Shown here: positions 23,991 to 36,739 of the stretch, in pieces
Numbering within the stretch: the stretch's first letter is position 1
How the letters are laid out: each line of letters begins with the position of its first letter
Assembly (NCBI GenBank): GCA_007258455.2
Contig: VDFB02270651.1
Location: 489,436,711-489,500,710, forward strand
Direction of reading: 5' to 3'
Origin: Sequoia sempervirens
Taxonomy: Eukaryota > Streptophyta > Pinopsida > Cupressales > Cupressaceae
Length of the DNA stretch: 64,000 bases
Notes under the pieces: model-generated
The model's database searches: none
What the model saw: the letters and a program-made list of their open reading frames with translations, nothing else
Told to the model about the DNA's origin: nothing
Translations under genes and position numbers: made by a program

Positions 23991-24987
23991 TGACATACTT
24001 CTTTATTGTGTTTTTCTTTCTATCTTCTTTATTGGAATAGGGATTTCAAAATAAGCTCTCATGACCCTTTTTTATCAATTGGCATTTATCATTTTCTACT
24101 TTAAAGTAATTTCTCATAGCATGGTGTTTATAAATTACTTTAAAGTGGGGGCATACATTGGCCAACATTATTTCATTTTGGCATGAGTTCCATTGACATT
24201 TTGACATTTTTATTCACTTTGTTCATAGAGATTGAACTTAAAGTGTAATGTTGGCATAACATCTTGATCATTTTGTGGCACCTTATTAAAGTTTTCAGGG
24301 GGTATAAATTTTGGTATGGTTGATGTATGGGAGACTTGTAGACCAAGAAAAACTTCCCATCTTCCACCTTTTTATGAGTACACAACTTATAGACCTAGTG
24401 TGGTTTCTCATCTTTTTCTTGGGGGTTCACCTAGTGTATATCAAACTGTACTAGCCCTTGTGCACATATTTCATGGCCGCATAGCATAATACAACTTTCT
24501 TGCCAATGGATCCATGTGTTTCATAAATAATTTTACATCCTTGTGAGAGCATAATTTTATTTTGACAACACATTAAATGGATGATGTTTGGTATTTGAAA
24601 CAATTTAAGGCTAAGGTATCTTGACCTTATAGAATCTAATCCTTTTAGTACTAACCTTGTGTTTTTTTGTGTGTTTTTTCAACTACCTTATTCATGTTTA
24701 CATTGTGTTTACATCATGTTTGTTTTCATAGTGTATGCTTCATGTTTTTTGACCTGCATGTTTATCTATCTTGTCTTGTTGCTTCATATCATACATGTGA
24801 GTGTGTCCCATTGTTCCTATCTTGGTTTTCCATGGGATATTTGATCTTAGGGGTTTGCACAACCCCTTGATCCTTTTTCATCCTATCTCTTCAAAATTTA
24901 TGTGCTTGGATCCCTCTTGACATATATTTGTCTACTTGAATGTGAGTCTGAGTGTAAGTTCATACTCTCACTAAAGTGGATGCTAAA
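23991..24987 (+). other. 3' untranslated region of element F
   Basis: No coding region. It ends in 'ctaaagtggatgctaaa' right before the 3' LTR, corresponding to 'ctaaagttggggctaaa' before the 3' LTR of element G, and it contains T-rich tracts. Confidence 0.5.
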
Positions 24988-26351
24988 TGTAGTGTAGTAA
25001 ATTGTATACATTTATAATTTCACACTATGCTTTGGTCACTTGGCTTATTGGACTTAATTAATCCTCTAATTGACCCCATAATGTCCTAAAATTATGTATT
25101 CCATAGCCCATTTTCACCACTTTTTAATAAATTGCAAGCATTAAACAAATTCATTCATCTAATACTTTACCCATGACACCTTAAATTTTAGAAAATAGGA
25201 CTGAGACTCATTTTCCATAATGGGAATCATGTGCCATAATGGGACTCATTCACCAAATGGGGAAACTACCTCATTACTCCATTTCCCTCCCAATTTGGAT
25301 ATGTTGGTGGTGCCATTATAATATTTGATTTTTTCACTTGCAAAGGTCAGCTATTGGGATCTAATTTTTGGGAAATTAAATAAATTCCTATAAATACAAT
25401 CTTTTTATCATTTGAAATCTAAGTGGCATTTTCAAGAGATCCTATGAGCAAACATAATTTTCAAGAGCATTCAAGAGCAGTATTAGTAGTCATTTTCAAT
25501 AGAAATCAAGAACCTATCATAATATCAAGATTGATGTGTATGTTGTGTTTTGAAGGCTAACAGTGTGGTGTAGGTTTTCAAGCATTTAAGCAATCTATCA
25601 ATCCAATTCAACAAGATCCAAATCCTTGGAGTGATGTGTTTTTCTTTAGTTCTCTAAGGGAATCCATTGAAGGTTTGGTGAATTGTAACAAGAATTTTTC
25701 ACTCATCATTTCCTTCCATTTTTCATTATCTTTCTATAAAGGTTTAATCATCAAATTGGGGTTTGACTAAGGTAAACCCCCATTCAGACAAAAATAATAT
25801 TTTTTCTTCTCTTTGTTTCTATGTAGGTCTTAGGTTGAAGAAGGGTTGAAGAGACCTCAAAGGAAAAATTTTAAATTGTTGCAATTATTCTCATCATTGT
25901 GGTAAAGCCATAGAAACTAAATTGTAGATTTTATTTTTAAATTTCTGACAATACAACTTGAGGCAAATAAAAGCTTAGATCTTGCACCAAAGGACTTAGA
26001 AAGCTTATCTAGACACCTGTATAAATACCCATTCACCCATGCGTGAATGAGTCCTTGTAGGCACCTTAAAACCAGTTTTTTGAGCATGTTTTCCATCCTC
26101 TTCACTTCACAGATCCATTAGTAAACAGTTGTTTCTATCTATTATTCTTTGGGATCTTGCATTTTTCATAGTAGGGAATATTTAATATCATTAGTTTAAT
26201 AATTCCAAAATATTTCTAATCAATTCCAATCCCTTAATAGATGTAGATCTAGGTTTGACTGGCTCACCTTTAGGGATGAAAGTCAATTATTTCACCAAAT
26301 GACCCTAAGTTATGGATACTAATTGTAGAGTCACCACATTTTTATGTTTCA
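24988..26351 (+). repeat. 3' LTR of element F
   Basis: 1,364 bp. It begins TGTAGTGTAGTAAATTG and ends TTTATGTTTCA. It shares its start word TGTAGTGT with element G, and its 3' part with the LTRs of G and H. Confidence 0.8.
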
Positions 26352-26659
26352 CAAACATAGGGCTCCATTTTCTCAAACTCCTAAATTATTGATTCCTAAA
26401 TTATTTGACAACAATCCATATTAAGCTTTGAAAACATAGGGCTTCATCAAGTTGTCTCTTGATCCTCGTAAGGGTATAATTGTTGATCAAAGCCTCATAA
26501 AATTGTTGGACAAAAATCCATATTGAATTCAATACCAAATCCCTTCAAAATATATGTCTTCTTGAAATCCATAATCATTAACAAGAAAAAAAAAAGAAAA
26601 AGAAAGAAAAAAAATGCTTCTCATGTAAATCACCATCTCAAAGTGAGAAGCTAACTTGA
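26352..26659. other. Unassigned AT-rich stretch
   Basis: No gene seen. An A-rich tract with scattered G lies at about 26585-26613. The words 'aaacatagggct' recur at 26354 and 26433. Confidence 0.4.
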
Positions 26660-27390
26660 GATGATGAAAATTTGTGCATCCTCCAGTGCCACTAACCTCC
26701 AGTGTGTTGAATCAAAGTACTATTCCATTCTTAGTAATATCAACAATATAAACATCTGGTGGATCCTCATCTTCATCCTCAATACAAACAAAGTTACCCT
26801 CATTTGTTTGATCTTTGATTTTTATTTTAAGGTCATTGGCTCAAATTCTACAAGACCATAATGTGTGATCCTTTTTCTTATAGTAGAAACATGAAATTTA
26901 CCCTTTATTTGTACTTGACCTTTTATTATTGCTTCGTAAGTGTAACTTGCTTCCTCTTGTTGAAAATTGACTTCTCTATCTTCTGCATTTGTTCTCTTTT
27001 CATCTACTAAAAGAGATGAAATCATATCTTCCAAGTTTTGAGAATTTATTTGATAGAGGGTAAAAATAACATTATTATATTTTGAAGGAAAACTATTTAA
27101 CAATATAGCTCTAGCATCGTCATTATCTACCATATCTTGGACTTCTACTAATTGCCTAATGAGAGATGTCAAATTACATATGTAATTTGACATTGTGATT
27201 CCATCTTCAATTTTCAACCTAAATAATTGAAGTTTTAGGGAAAAAATTACGTTAAGTGCTTTTTATCCAAATAATTTATTTAGATCATCCGAAAGTTCCC
27301 TTGATGATTTGTCTAAATCTATGTAAAAAATTAAATCTAGAATACTTTTCTAATAAAACTTCCATTTTATAAAATAAAAATTAATACCAC
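26660..27390 (-). pseudogene. Relic copia gag, minus strand
   Basis: Read on the minus strand, 27217-26822 gives a UBN2-type Gag core ('MSNYICNLTSLIRQL', 'DNDDARAILLNSFP'). Upstream remnants extend to about 27390. A zinc knuckle survives in the next frame near 26890-26850 as C-x2-Y-x4-H-x4-C, with its second Cys changed to Tyr, followed by an acidic segment and a stop near 26725. It lies opposite to all the other retroelements here. LTRs were not found. It may sit in a long intron of the ankyrin-KAP gene, which would be downstream on the same strand. Confidence 0.7.
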
Positions 27391-28048
27391 CTTATCACCC
27401 CAAACAAAATTATTCTCCCAAAATACAAAATCAACAAAACACTATTATGAGGAATAATAAAAAATGATAAAAATTAGAGCATCCTTGAGAATATTTAATA
27501 ATCCAACATGAAGATAACTCTTTAAAAGGGAATTTAATGATGTTAAGTGATTAAATAATGAAAGAATTGGTATAAACTTGTAATGAGAACACCACTAAAT
27601 ATTTTTTATTTTAAAATAATAAATAATATTAAATTTCATCACACATTTTAGGTATTATATTATAGATCCATAATGGCTCAAAGGTAATCCACTTGCAGTA
27701 AGGAAAAAATGATTGTACAAAATATTGTAATGACTTATAGTGCGGTAATACTAACAAATACATAAAAACAACAAGCCAAAATGTGACTCAAAAAACCATG
27801 ATCAGCTCTCTTATGATTTCTTGAGATTCCTTAGTAAACTAGTGAGACACCTAAAATATTAAGAAGAAAACTCTCTAAATACACATTATCTAAGTTAACA
27901 CACAAACAATTACATTACCCAAGGTTAGATATAAAATGTGTGAATCTCTAAAAATATTTCTTAGGCATTCATCTATACATCAAATTTCCAATATAACCTT
28001 GTTACAATATAAAATAGAGTATATATAAATCATGAAATTAAATTATAA
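27391..28048. other. AT-rich interval, no gene
   Basis: Very AT-rich, and no coding region or paired repeat is recognised. It ends at the target duplication GAACT (28049-28053) of element J. Confidence 0.45.
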
Positions 28049-28053
28049 GAACT

Positions 28054-28611
28054 TTTCGGAAGAATGAAGAAGAAGCCCTCTGGTGTGTTGTCCCTGATGC
28101 CAACATTGTTTGGTGATAGCCTTTGTCCTTCCGGTAAACAGTGTTTTTGTTACTCTGATTCAGTAATGTAGTCCAACATTGTTCATATTAGAAGATCGAC
28201 CTATGAGATTTAATATGTTATTTAGGACTATAATTTTCATCTATGGATAAGTTTTCAATGATTTTGGTTGAATGGGCTTAAAGATATAAATGACAAAAGA
28301 TCAACATACAATTCTCGGCTCAATGTTGTGTAAAGTGGTATGGCTTTTCTTCTAGATGACATAGATAAGTGGTGTATGCTTCATGGATAATCAAAGAGAT
28401 CTTTCTTAGCTCCAGACTGACCTAACTCATATCTTACATTTATTTTGTTTGAGTGTGAAAGATGTTTTGGTTTGAGCTAACAAAGCTATTTTGATTTAAG
28501 AATGTATACACTCAATTAGGATGACCTAGTTGATGTATGTAAATGAAACAACATATATATGAAACATTTTTGTATTGAAGGAAATATATAGGTGTGTGAT
28601 ATGCAATTAGT
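28054..28611 (+). repeat. 5' LTR of element J, first part
   Basis: It aligns with the start of the 3' LTR at 46541 ('ggaagaatgaagaag', 'gatcgacctatgag', 'agatgacatagataagtggtg'). It stops at TTAGT (28607-28611), the left target duplication of element G, and resumes at 39810. Confidence 0.93.
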
Positions 28612-28976
28612 TGTAGTGTTAAAAAATGTCATCTATGACATTTTCACACTTGTTTGGGCCTTCCCTATAAAACTGAGCTTAACGATGCCTTGACTTAGTG
28701 TTGTAATGTGTTTAACACCGTCACAATAGGTCTTGGGCCCTTGTAAACTAAATGAACTTAATCATACCTTATTTAGAGTGTTGTAAAGTTTTGCAACACA
28801 CTTTCACACTTTTCTAGGGTTTTATTAAATAATTGGGCTTCTTTATGCTTTAATTGGCCTTATTTTGCATCCACAAGCCTTAATTAATGCATTTTTTTGA
28901 GGATATTCCTAACATAAATCAATATCTGATTATCATTGAGGTGTTTTTAGGTTGTGTGGCCCAAATTTAGTGATTT

Positions 28977-29125
28977 GGGACTCATACGCGCCACCTTGGA
29001 TGTATGAGTCCCACCTAGGGTTTTGGGCCTCGATCTAGATTTCACACCTTTCTAAGCATTTTTGAAAATGTGTCCCATAATTATGCCTAATGGGACTCAT
29101 ATGCTAAATATGGCATATGAGTCCC
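28977..29125. repeat. Two inverted-repeat hairpins in the LTR of G
   Basis: 28977-29012 pairs GGGACTCATA with TATGAGTCCC. 29092-29125 pairs GGGACTCATATGC with GCATATGAGTCCC around a short loop. The same motif recurs in the 3' LTR, in element H and in the solo LTR at 57179. Confidence 0.85.
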
Positions 29126-29515
29126 ATGTGACCCAAAAGTAAATTTAATTCAAATTCTTGGTAGTATTTTATTCTCCTAGATCTAATGTTGGCATCTAGT
29201 ATTGTAATTTTGAGAAATTTGGCATAAACAAGTATAAATAAAAGTTTATTTCCCTCATTTTCACAAAAGTATTCAAGAGATCATCCTAGAAAATTGAGTA
29301 TTCATACATTATAGTAAATTGGAGTTCACAAGAGTATTCAAGAGTCTTCAAGAGCTGATTATCAACTGATTTAGAGAATTATTCAAGTATGAAGCATCAT
29401 GTCAAAGTCATCATGCATCATGTTTATTTTTGAGCTAACATTTGTGATGTAGGGTTTTATGATTCAAGCAAGCATTCAAGTCAAGATCTATTATATTCAA
29501 GAAAGATTCAATATC

Positions 29516-30769
29516 TATTGGATGTTGTGGTTGTGTTGCTGATATTTGGTTGTCATTGATGTCAACACTATTAGCATTGTTGCACATTAGAAGCTATATA
29601 TGTCAAGGATATTGAGAAAATTGTAATAAGAAGTGCTACTAGTTGTCAATGGTGAAGTGAAGTTATTTTTGTCAGTGTGTTCACTACGTTACTTTTTTGA
29701 GGTTGTGGACTAAAGGGTTTCTTTTTTAGTATGTCTAGTTTATCCACGTTGAATTTTAGAGATCTACATGAAGAGTTGATCGAGTTATGGTGATTTTCAT
29801 TCTGACAGTTTTTCTGTCACTTCAGTTAGTGTTCATGATTGAAGATTCTATGATTTTAGGAAGTTCAGTTATTGCAGATGCTTCTCTGATGTTTCATGAT
29901 GCTTGTGGATGTTTCTAGTTCATTCTCTATCTTTGTGGCATCTCTGCATTGATCGTTGTGCTCGTGATCCGAGATTTTCTCTTGTGTGTTCATTTTTTTC
30001 ATGTTCTTAGCAGACAAGGTGTTGAAGCATGTTGTGGGTCTTCGAGGAGAAATTAATTGAATTTTTTTTCATGTTGGAGATGTTGTTTTCGGTCTTCACT
30101 ATGCTGTGGCTGACCTTGGTTGATTCGCATGAATAATCTTTATTTGTTTTGGGCCGACTATTTGTAATCATTTTATTATCTTTTTGTGGCCAACTTATAG
30201 CGATGTAATTTCTTGTTGCAGATATGTAACATTGATTGTTTGAAGTGTGGAAGTGGTGTGAATGTGAAGTGTATGAGTCTTGTGTGTGAATAAATTTTAG
30301 ATCATTCGAAGGCAGAGAAATGTGTGAAGAAGAGTGAAGAAGTGTTCATGTGCTTAACCAGAACTATAACCAGGTATTATTAGATGTTATTTTCTCAGTT
30401 CAAATATAGATGGTTTTAATTTGAATCTTTCTGTAAGACAGTGTGTCTTCCTTGGGTAGTAAGCCTTGTTGTATTGTATTTGAGCAGTGAGCTCTAGGAA
30501 GTGTTCTGAATGCATGTGCATTCCCTTAACATATTTCCTTATACTTTTAATAGGGTATAATCTTATGGATTGACCTCCACCGTGGTTTTTCCCCTAATAA
30601 GGTTTCCACATAAAAATATTGGTGTTATGTGTACTTTTGATGTGTTGTTCATTTATGCTTTCATGATTAATGATCATATCTGAAATTAAGTTTAATAAGT
30701 TGAATAAATTTATGATTCGGTGACAATTGATTCACTCCCCTTCAGTTGTTTGCCCTTGAGTTGTCAACA
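29516..30769 (+). mobile_element. Solo LTR (copia type) inside the 5' LTR of G
   Basis: 1,254 bp beginning TATTGG (a TG-to-TA change of the usual TGTTGG) and ending TTGTCAACA. The target duplication ATATC is at 29511-29515 and 30770-30774, and the 3' LTR of G shows the uninterrupted site. The interior resembles the LTR at 1026-2680. A single LTR with a direct duplication is the scar of LTR-LTR recombination. Confidence 0.87.
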
Positions 30770-31703
30770 ATATCTACATCCATTGGAGCCATTTCATACA
30801 TGTTTGTAGCACTTTATTGCTAGGGTTTGGTGAGTTGTAACATTACATTGTGTTCATCCATCATTCCTTCATCTTATTTCATTTCATTTCAAGGTTTGAT
30901 TAGTAAAATGGGGTTAGACCAAGGAAAACCCCTTTCTACTAATAAAATAACATTTTTACCTCTCTTTAGTGTGTGATTTGTAGATCTTTGTTGAAGAAAC
31001 ATTGAAGAGAAAGTTTGGGGAAAGTTGTCAAGTGTTTAAAGTTTTCAAAGTGGTCACCTTGCATTGAAGATCATTGGAAAATGTATCTACAGGTTGCAAA
31101 TTGAAGATTCAGATCTAGAAATCGAGTGGTAATGACATAGCAAACATTGAAGAATAGTTCCATAATTTGAATTTATAGAAAAACCTAACTATGCTGATAT
31201 GCCTCTTATGGCATATGAGTCCTAATATAGGCCAATTTATAAATTTTAGAAGTTCCAAACACCTCTCTAGCAAATTTCAATTTCTGCCCAAAAACCCTAA
31301 TCTAGGACTAAATCACCCAGACTAGCATATGAGTTCCAACAAGCTTTAAAAAATGTGTTCTCAACATTTTAGGCCTTCATCTAGTCTTCTTTAGGTTTCC
31401 AGGCACACATATTTCATCTCTCAACTTTTTGTTTTGATTTACATTCATTTTTAGGTCATTTAGTGAAGTCTTGCATCACATTAGGGTTAAACATTAGATC
31501 TTGCATTTCATTAGTCTTTCCAAACCTTAGCTTGGTGGTGAATCCCTCTTTAGTTTATTATCAGACCTTAGGACAACCCTATTGTAAGATCTCTTTCTCC
31601 TTTGTACACATTAGGTTGAGATCTCTAGGGTTTTCTTTGAATGAGAGTTTGAAGATTGTTATTCTATCTCCCAAGCATAGAAGCAAAAAAAATCAACCTT
31701 TCA

Positions 31704-32168
31704 TTTTGGCGAACCTACATTTAGAACATCATATTTTTGATTTCGAGTGCATCATCATCCTAGATCTTGCTTGCATTAGCTTTGCATCAGGGTTTGCACT
31801 AATTAATTGGCATTATAGGGTTTCTAAATCTTCAATTAGTGAAATTGCATATAGGTTGCATTTTTGCATCTTACATCACTGAAAATAATCTGAAATATGC
31901 AATTGCACTTAGGTTATAGATCATACAAACTAGGAAGCATAAAAATCACTTAAAATTTTCTTTTTCTTTTTTTTTAAACCCTCATTGGGACTCATATGCC
32001 CCTCTGGGCGATTTAGTCCTAGTGTAGATTTTAAAATTCATTTTCCATAATTCAAAACTTTGTTTCTATGTTCCTATTTTCTATTGATAACTTTCTATTT
32101 CAGTTTACAAAGTTTTTGTTATATTCATTTTATTGCATTTAGCTTACATTGCATTTAGTATCCCTTGC
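31704..32168 (+). other. Primer site and leader of element G
   Basis: TTTTGGCGAACC directly follows the LTR, as in F and H. The leader is short and has no ORF. It contains another hairpin at 31987-32020 (GGGACTCATATGCC... pairing imperfectly with GGGCGATTTAGTCC). Confidence 0.6.
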
Positions 32169-34575
32169 ATGAGCATTTCTACTTGGTGTCCTATTGCTAA
32201 TACTATAGTGAGAAGAAGTCCAAGACTCATGTCATCCCACAATATTACAATTGTCATGGATCTTGGGTTATAGCTCTTTCACTCCTAGTATTGACACTAG
32301 TTCACTAGGTATGGACCATACCCTCAACAATTCCTTACCTTCAAGTAGTGTGATGCATGTTGAAACAATGGTTTCTAGTATTCCACAAGAAAAAATAATC
32401 CAAATTCATGAGGACCTAGAAAACCTACAAAATCAAATAAGTACTAAGAAAATATCAATACTATCCCTACCATAGATAAGATTCATCGCATGCTTGAAAG
32501 TGAAGATGGACTTGACCTTGTACGTAACACAGTTCAAATATTTGGAAAACACTTTATTACCTCAACCACTAGTTGTCCTTTACCTACAAACAATGTCACA
32601 AGCCAAGGATGAATTCAAATTCCTCCTACAATAATTGACTCCATTCCTACCTATACCAATACTCAAGATGCAACAACAATGCAATCGACTAGTAATGTGA
32701 TCCCTTAGGTGTTTCTGCTAGCATCCCTGGTACCTTTGTGGCATCACATGTCATATCTCCTACCAATTTACCACCAATAAGCATTCCATTAAATTTTCCT
32801 TCAAATACATACACACCTCCACCATATTCACCTCCATCTCACAATACAAGTAATGACTCGAGTCTCATAAACCAACTTTTCCAAACCGTTTCATCCCTTC
32901 AAAAACAAGTTTCCACTATCAACCAAAATCAAAATGGCACACCTACATATTATGTCAAAACTACTCCCTTGTCCTTGGAGATATTGTGAACACCGATGCC
33001 ACAAGTTGTAGAGGTGACTAGATTCAAGGAATATGGGGAGAAATGAGATCCTTCTAACCATGTTTCTTCTTACACAACTTTATACAGTGACTTTGTTCTT
33101 GATGACAAACTCTTGGCTAAACTTTTCCCTAGATCCTTGAAGGATATTGCCTTAGAATGGTTTTCTTCGTTACCAAACAAATCAATTCATTCATTCACTG
33201 AACTTTTTGAGGCATTTATCAACCATTTCCAAGTTCATATGACTCCTAAGATGACCTTGGCTGATTTGATGAGATGTAAGAAAAACTAAGAAAAGATTAT
33301 TGACTTTATTTCATGCTATCAATCACTTTATTCCCAAACCAATGTAAAGGTTCTCGATCCTCACCTTCAAAAGATGTTTATAGACAATTTGCAAAGTAAG
33401 ATACAAGATAAGTTTTCCATGATGAAATTCCCCTCCTTCATTCACTTATGCACTGTCCTCTGTGATTATCAAAACTTGGTTAGTAGTCGTGATGCAAAGT
33501 CCACCTTTAGTCAAACTGAGAAGTCCAATTTCACAAACCAAAACAATTACCAACCTTTTAGAAAGTATAATAAAGGTTTCCTCCAACTAAATACCCCTCA
33601 ACACACAACTCAACATGTCAATACTCAAGTAGTTTCCATAAAATCAACGATACCCTTTAGCTATGGGGACCCGTAAAGACAATTCAATCCCCTACCTGAT
33701 ACCCTTCATAACACAATGTCACAAATTTTAGAATAGAAAATTATTACCTTGCCTCCCATCAAAACACCCAACCATAATAATCCTCTACCTTTGAACTTTA
33801 GAACAAATGCGTATTACCATTATCATCGACAAAATGGACACGATACAAAACATTGTAAGCATATTAAACATCTTGTGCAAGACCTCATTGATTATGATTG
33901 GCTTTCCATTGGAGCTATTTATGATCAAGGAAACAACTTTGTTGCCCCTCCTAACCAAAACTTGCAAATATTTACCAACCCCATATGCTAAAACATAATA
34001 TTCCATTTTTCAAAGCTAGCGAAACTAGAAAGATTGATGTGATGAATGTTGACACAGATGATGAGAACATAGGTACAATTCAATAGAGTCCTATGGATAT
34101 TGATCAACAAGAACAAAATCCTATTGATGGTTTGGTTGCATTGGTCAAAACTTAACATCATAAGGGTCGAACAAAAAAGCCTCTTGACATTTCTTTCTCC
34201 TCTAAAGATATACTTAAACATGCACCCGATGGTCCTCTTTACATAGCTGGTCGAACCTATGATAAGCCAAATAATGGGATATTAATAGATCTTGTCATGA
34301 AGAGAATGTGATCACCGAATAATTCTTATAGTTTCCACATGATCTCTATCAATAAATATATGACAAACCAAAAGCATGGATTAAGACACATAATGGTTTC
34401 ACTTGCCCTACAATGGGATCAATCACCTTGCTTTTAAAAATAGGACCAAAAACACTATATGTATCATTCTCCATCATATCGATGTCAGATCAATTCTGTG
34501 TGAAGCTTGGTCACCGATGGCTACACTCCATGGGAGTGATCTCATCGGTTGTACATAAAATTATTAAAGTTTCCC
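32169..34575 (+). pseudogene. Element G gag-protease
   Basis: The start is taken at the ATG 32169 because the homologous ATG exists in element H at 61636. A Pro/Thr-rich N-terminal region leads to a Retrotrans_gag core from about 32990 ('LLAKLFPRSLKD', 'LEWFSSLPN', 'FINHFQVHMTPK', 'LADLMRCKKN'). A CCHC-like region follows near 33805 ('YYHYHRQNGHDTKHCKHIKHL'-like order, first Cys lost). The protease-like domain covers about 34220-34560, with 'GPLYIAGRTYDKP' and a C-terminal signature near 34500 ('VKLGHRWLHSMG'). Frameshift near 32270 and many stops; no catalytic Asp motif is readable. Confidence 0.8.
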
Positions 34576-35123
34576 TTTGAAAATGAAATTTTCACTGTGC
34601 ATCATAGTGGTTTTCACCCTTTGTCTTCTCATGGAAACTTTTCCTTAGACTTCTTCAAGCTTGAGCCTATGGAACCTATTAAACCTTGTGAAGACTTCTT
34701 TTTCAAATCCTACCAAAAATTTTAAGGAAAAATGCATAGCAAAATTATCCCTCTGAGACATGCCTCCACCCACCATTGAGTCTGCCATCCTTGATGAAAC
34801 CATGATTGAATGAGAAGAAATTACAAACAATTAAGACCAATCTAAGACAAAACCTTTGTCTATTTCCTAAAAAATACCAAGAGATAACAAAAACAATCCT
34901 GTCACGCCTCCTAGAATAAAACAAGTTTACAAAGTTAAAGAGAAAGTGGTTGAACAACCTTCCATGGTTCCTTCCGTTCCTCCCCTTAGGGAAGAAAAGA
35001 AACCTATGGTTGATCAATGCGCTCGTACACAAACACAACTTGAAATTCATAATAAAAGAAACAAGTAGCTAGAGAGCGTAGGAGCAGATGTTGTACACTT
35101 ACTCAAAGGTGAAACAAAGAAAA
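34576..35123 (+). other. Degraded post-protease region of element G
   Basis: Homologous in order to the region after the protease in related elements ('HHSGFHPL', 'NFSLDFFKLEP'). It is full of stops, and no RT motif is seen. Confidence 0.5.
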
Positions 35124-35906
35124 GGGCATGTGCAGGATCATGATAGGCCAAAAAGTGGCGATATGATGGGTATGTGGCTGACAACTTTTTTTTTACCCAA
35201 AATTGATGAAATAAAAAGGGTTTTTAAAGGATATTCTCAACTTTCCACCAATATAAATTATGCTTTACTTTGAATTTAATAAATAATTATTATTTATTTT
35301 CTATTTGAATTATGACTAAAGTCCTGATTGATAGGTTGATTGATAAACATCTATAGCTTTCAAATGGCATCACATTTTTTGAAACCAAAATATGTGTCAC
35401 ATTATATGCTTCACAAACTATAAGATTTAAAAAAAAAGAATTGAATTTCATGAAGTTTTGACCAAGTTAAGGTGGTCAGACACACGGGTTTTTATATTTT
35501 TAAAAGTTGTAATAAAAATTATAATTAATTATTTACTTGGAAAATAATTACAAAAAAATATGCATCACATTGGGACATGAGTCCTCTACTTATATCTAAA
35601 ATCTTATAAAAAAATATTATCATTTTGTTGTGGTTAGGGTGGTCAGATAGACACCTACTTATTTTTTCCTTTAAATTTAATACTATTGCATTGAAATTTC
35701 AAATTTTCACCAAATAGATTTATAAGGAAAAAAAACCTAGTAGTTTAGAAACTACATTCAATTTTCTATAGATTCTATTCTTACATATTTTTGAAATAAT
35801 ATAGATAACTTATTCAATTTTTTACATCAAGTTGCCTAAATCTGATTTTTCTGAATTTTTCGCCACTTAAGGGCTTATTTTTTCCATGATGATCCTGCAC
35901 ATACCC
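35124..35906 (+). mobile_element. TIR element copy D, inside element G
   Basis: The left end is GGGCATGTGCAGGATCATG (one change from consensus). The right end is the normal reverse complement ending CACATACCC. It is flanked by AAAA on both sides (35120-35123, 35907-35910), consistent with a 4-bp duplication although in an A-rich site. Non-coding. Confidence 0.9.
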
Positions 35907-36280
35907 AAAAAACAAAGAAAATCAAGATCCAAACTTGACTAAGGAAAATGCATGACAAGTCTCCCCCTTCATCAAAACAAAATGATCCTATACCACAATC
36001 ACAACAAGAGCTAAACCCTTCGTTGGACATTCTCATTTGACATCGTGTTGTATCTAATTTGGATGGTGATGATGAGGTTGCTAAGATTGATGAACAAGTT
36101 CATAATGAATTGAATACATTGTTTTCCTTTTTATGAGCTTAAACGACAATTCTCCTAAGAAGAGTGTTGAACTTGGTGATGGCCCTAGTTTGGTACTTGG
36201 TATTTTCCCTTTGGCTAGTTTTTCTCCTTCTATATACGATGAACACTATTGGGATGTAGATGACCTGCTCATAGGTTGAA
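35907..36280 (+). pseudogene. C-terminal remnant of the element G polyprotein
   Basis: Readable pieces include 'LNPSLDIL', 'NLDGDDEVAKIDEQVHNELN' and, near 36235, text around 'HYWDVDDL'. The last corresponds to the end of the F remnant near 23940. No catalytic domain is recognised. Confidence 0.45.
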
Positions 36281-36494
36281 TCACATGTGCCTTACTAGTC
36301 TTTTGCATTATTTCTTTTTCGTGTGTTTTCCTTTTTATGTGATTGCATGTGTGTAATGTGATACCCCATGATGTTCTGTTTGATGTATCTCTCTCTTTGT
36401 GATATTCCTCTATTTGTACCTTCATTCTTCTCTATGTCATAAATATTTTTTCCCTTTTCATTTATCTCTTTCATTTGTCTTGTTTTTTCCTTTT

Positions 36495-36735
36495 GGGGAT
36501 GATGTAAGGCGTCAATACATTCATGTCTCTTCCATGTTGACCCAAAATCTTTCCTTTTATCTAAATTCTTTTTCTTGTGTTTTCCTTTTGGGATGATAGA
36601 AGGTGTCAAGACATTCATGTCTCTTCTATGTTGACCCAAAAGCTTTTTCTTTATCTTTTGTTTTCATTTTAGGGATGACGCAAGGTGTCAAGACATTCAT
36701 GTTTCTTCCATGATTCAACCCAAAAGGTTTTTCTT
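36495..36735 (+). repeat. Three-unit minisatellite in the 3' region of element G
   Basis: Units start at about 36495, 36590 and 36672 (spacing about 95 and 82). Each contains GGGATGA, 'aaggtgtcaagacattcatg', 'tcttc.atg' and 'acccaaaa', separated by T-rich spacers of varying length. Confidence 0.85.
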
Positions 36736-36739
36736 TGTT

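Larger units (their letters stand above)
13825..26351 (+). mobile_element. LTR element F: Gag-protease-G-patch, no RT or integrase seen
   Basis: LTRs at about 13825-15369 and 24988-26351 enclose an internal region. This has a leader, a degraded gag, a retropepsin-like domain and a G-patch segment, then about 1.3 kb of non-coding sequence. No reverse transcriptase, RNase H or integrase motifs are seen in any frame. Other plant Ty3/gypsy elements carry the same protease and G-patch order followed by RT, so pol was either lost or never present. The exact 5' start is uncertain (13825 or about 13966), and I found no target duplication. It is interrupted by TIR element C, which contains a copia-type element. 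Confidence 0.75.
28612..31703 (+). repeat. 5' LTR of element G (contains a solo LTR)
   Basis: It starts TGTAGTGTTAAAAAATG and ends AACCTTTCA. It is about 1.83 kb without the 1,254-bp insert and its duplicated 5 bases, agreeing with the 1,811-bp 3' LTR. It carries several GGGACTCATA.../...TATGAGTCCC hairpins (28977-29012, 29092-29125). Confidence 0.9.

Noticed and set aside
33785..34221. Minus-strand ORFs near the element G protease
   Set aside because: They are antisense to the Gag-protease remnant and show no domain.
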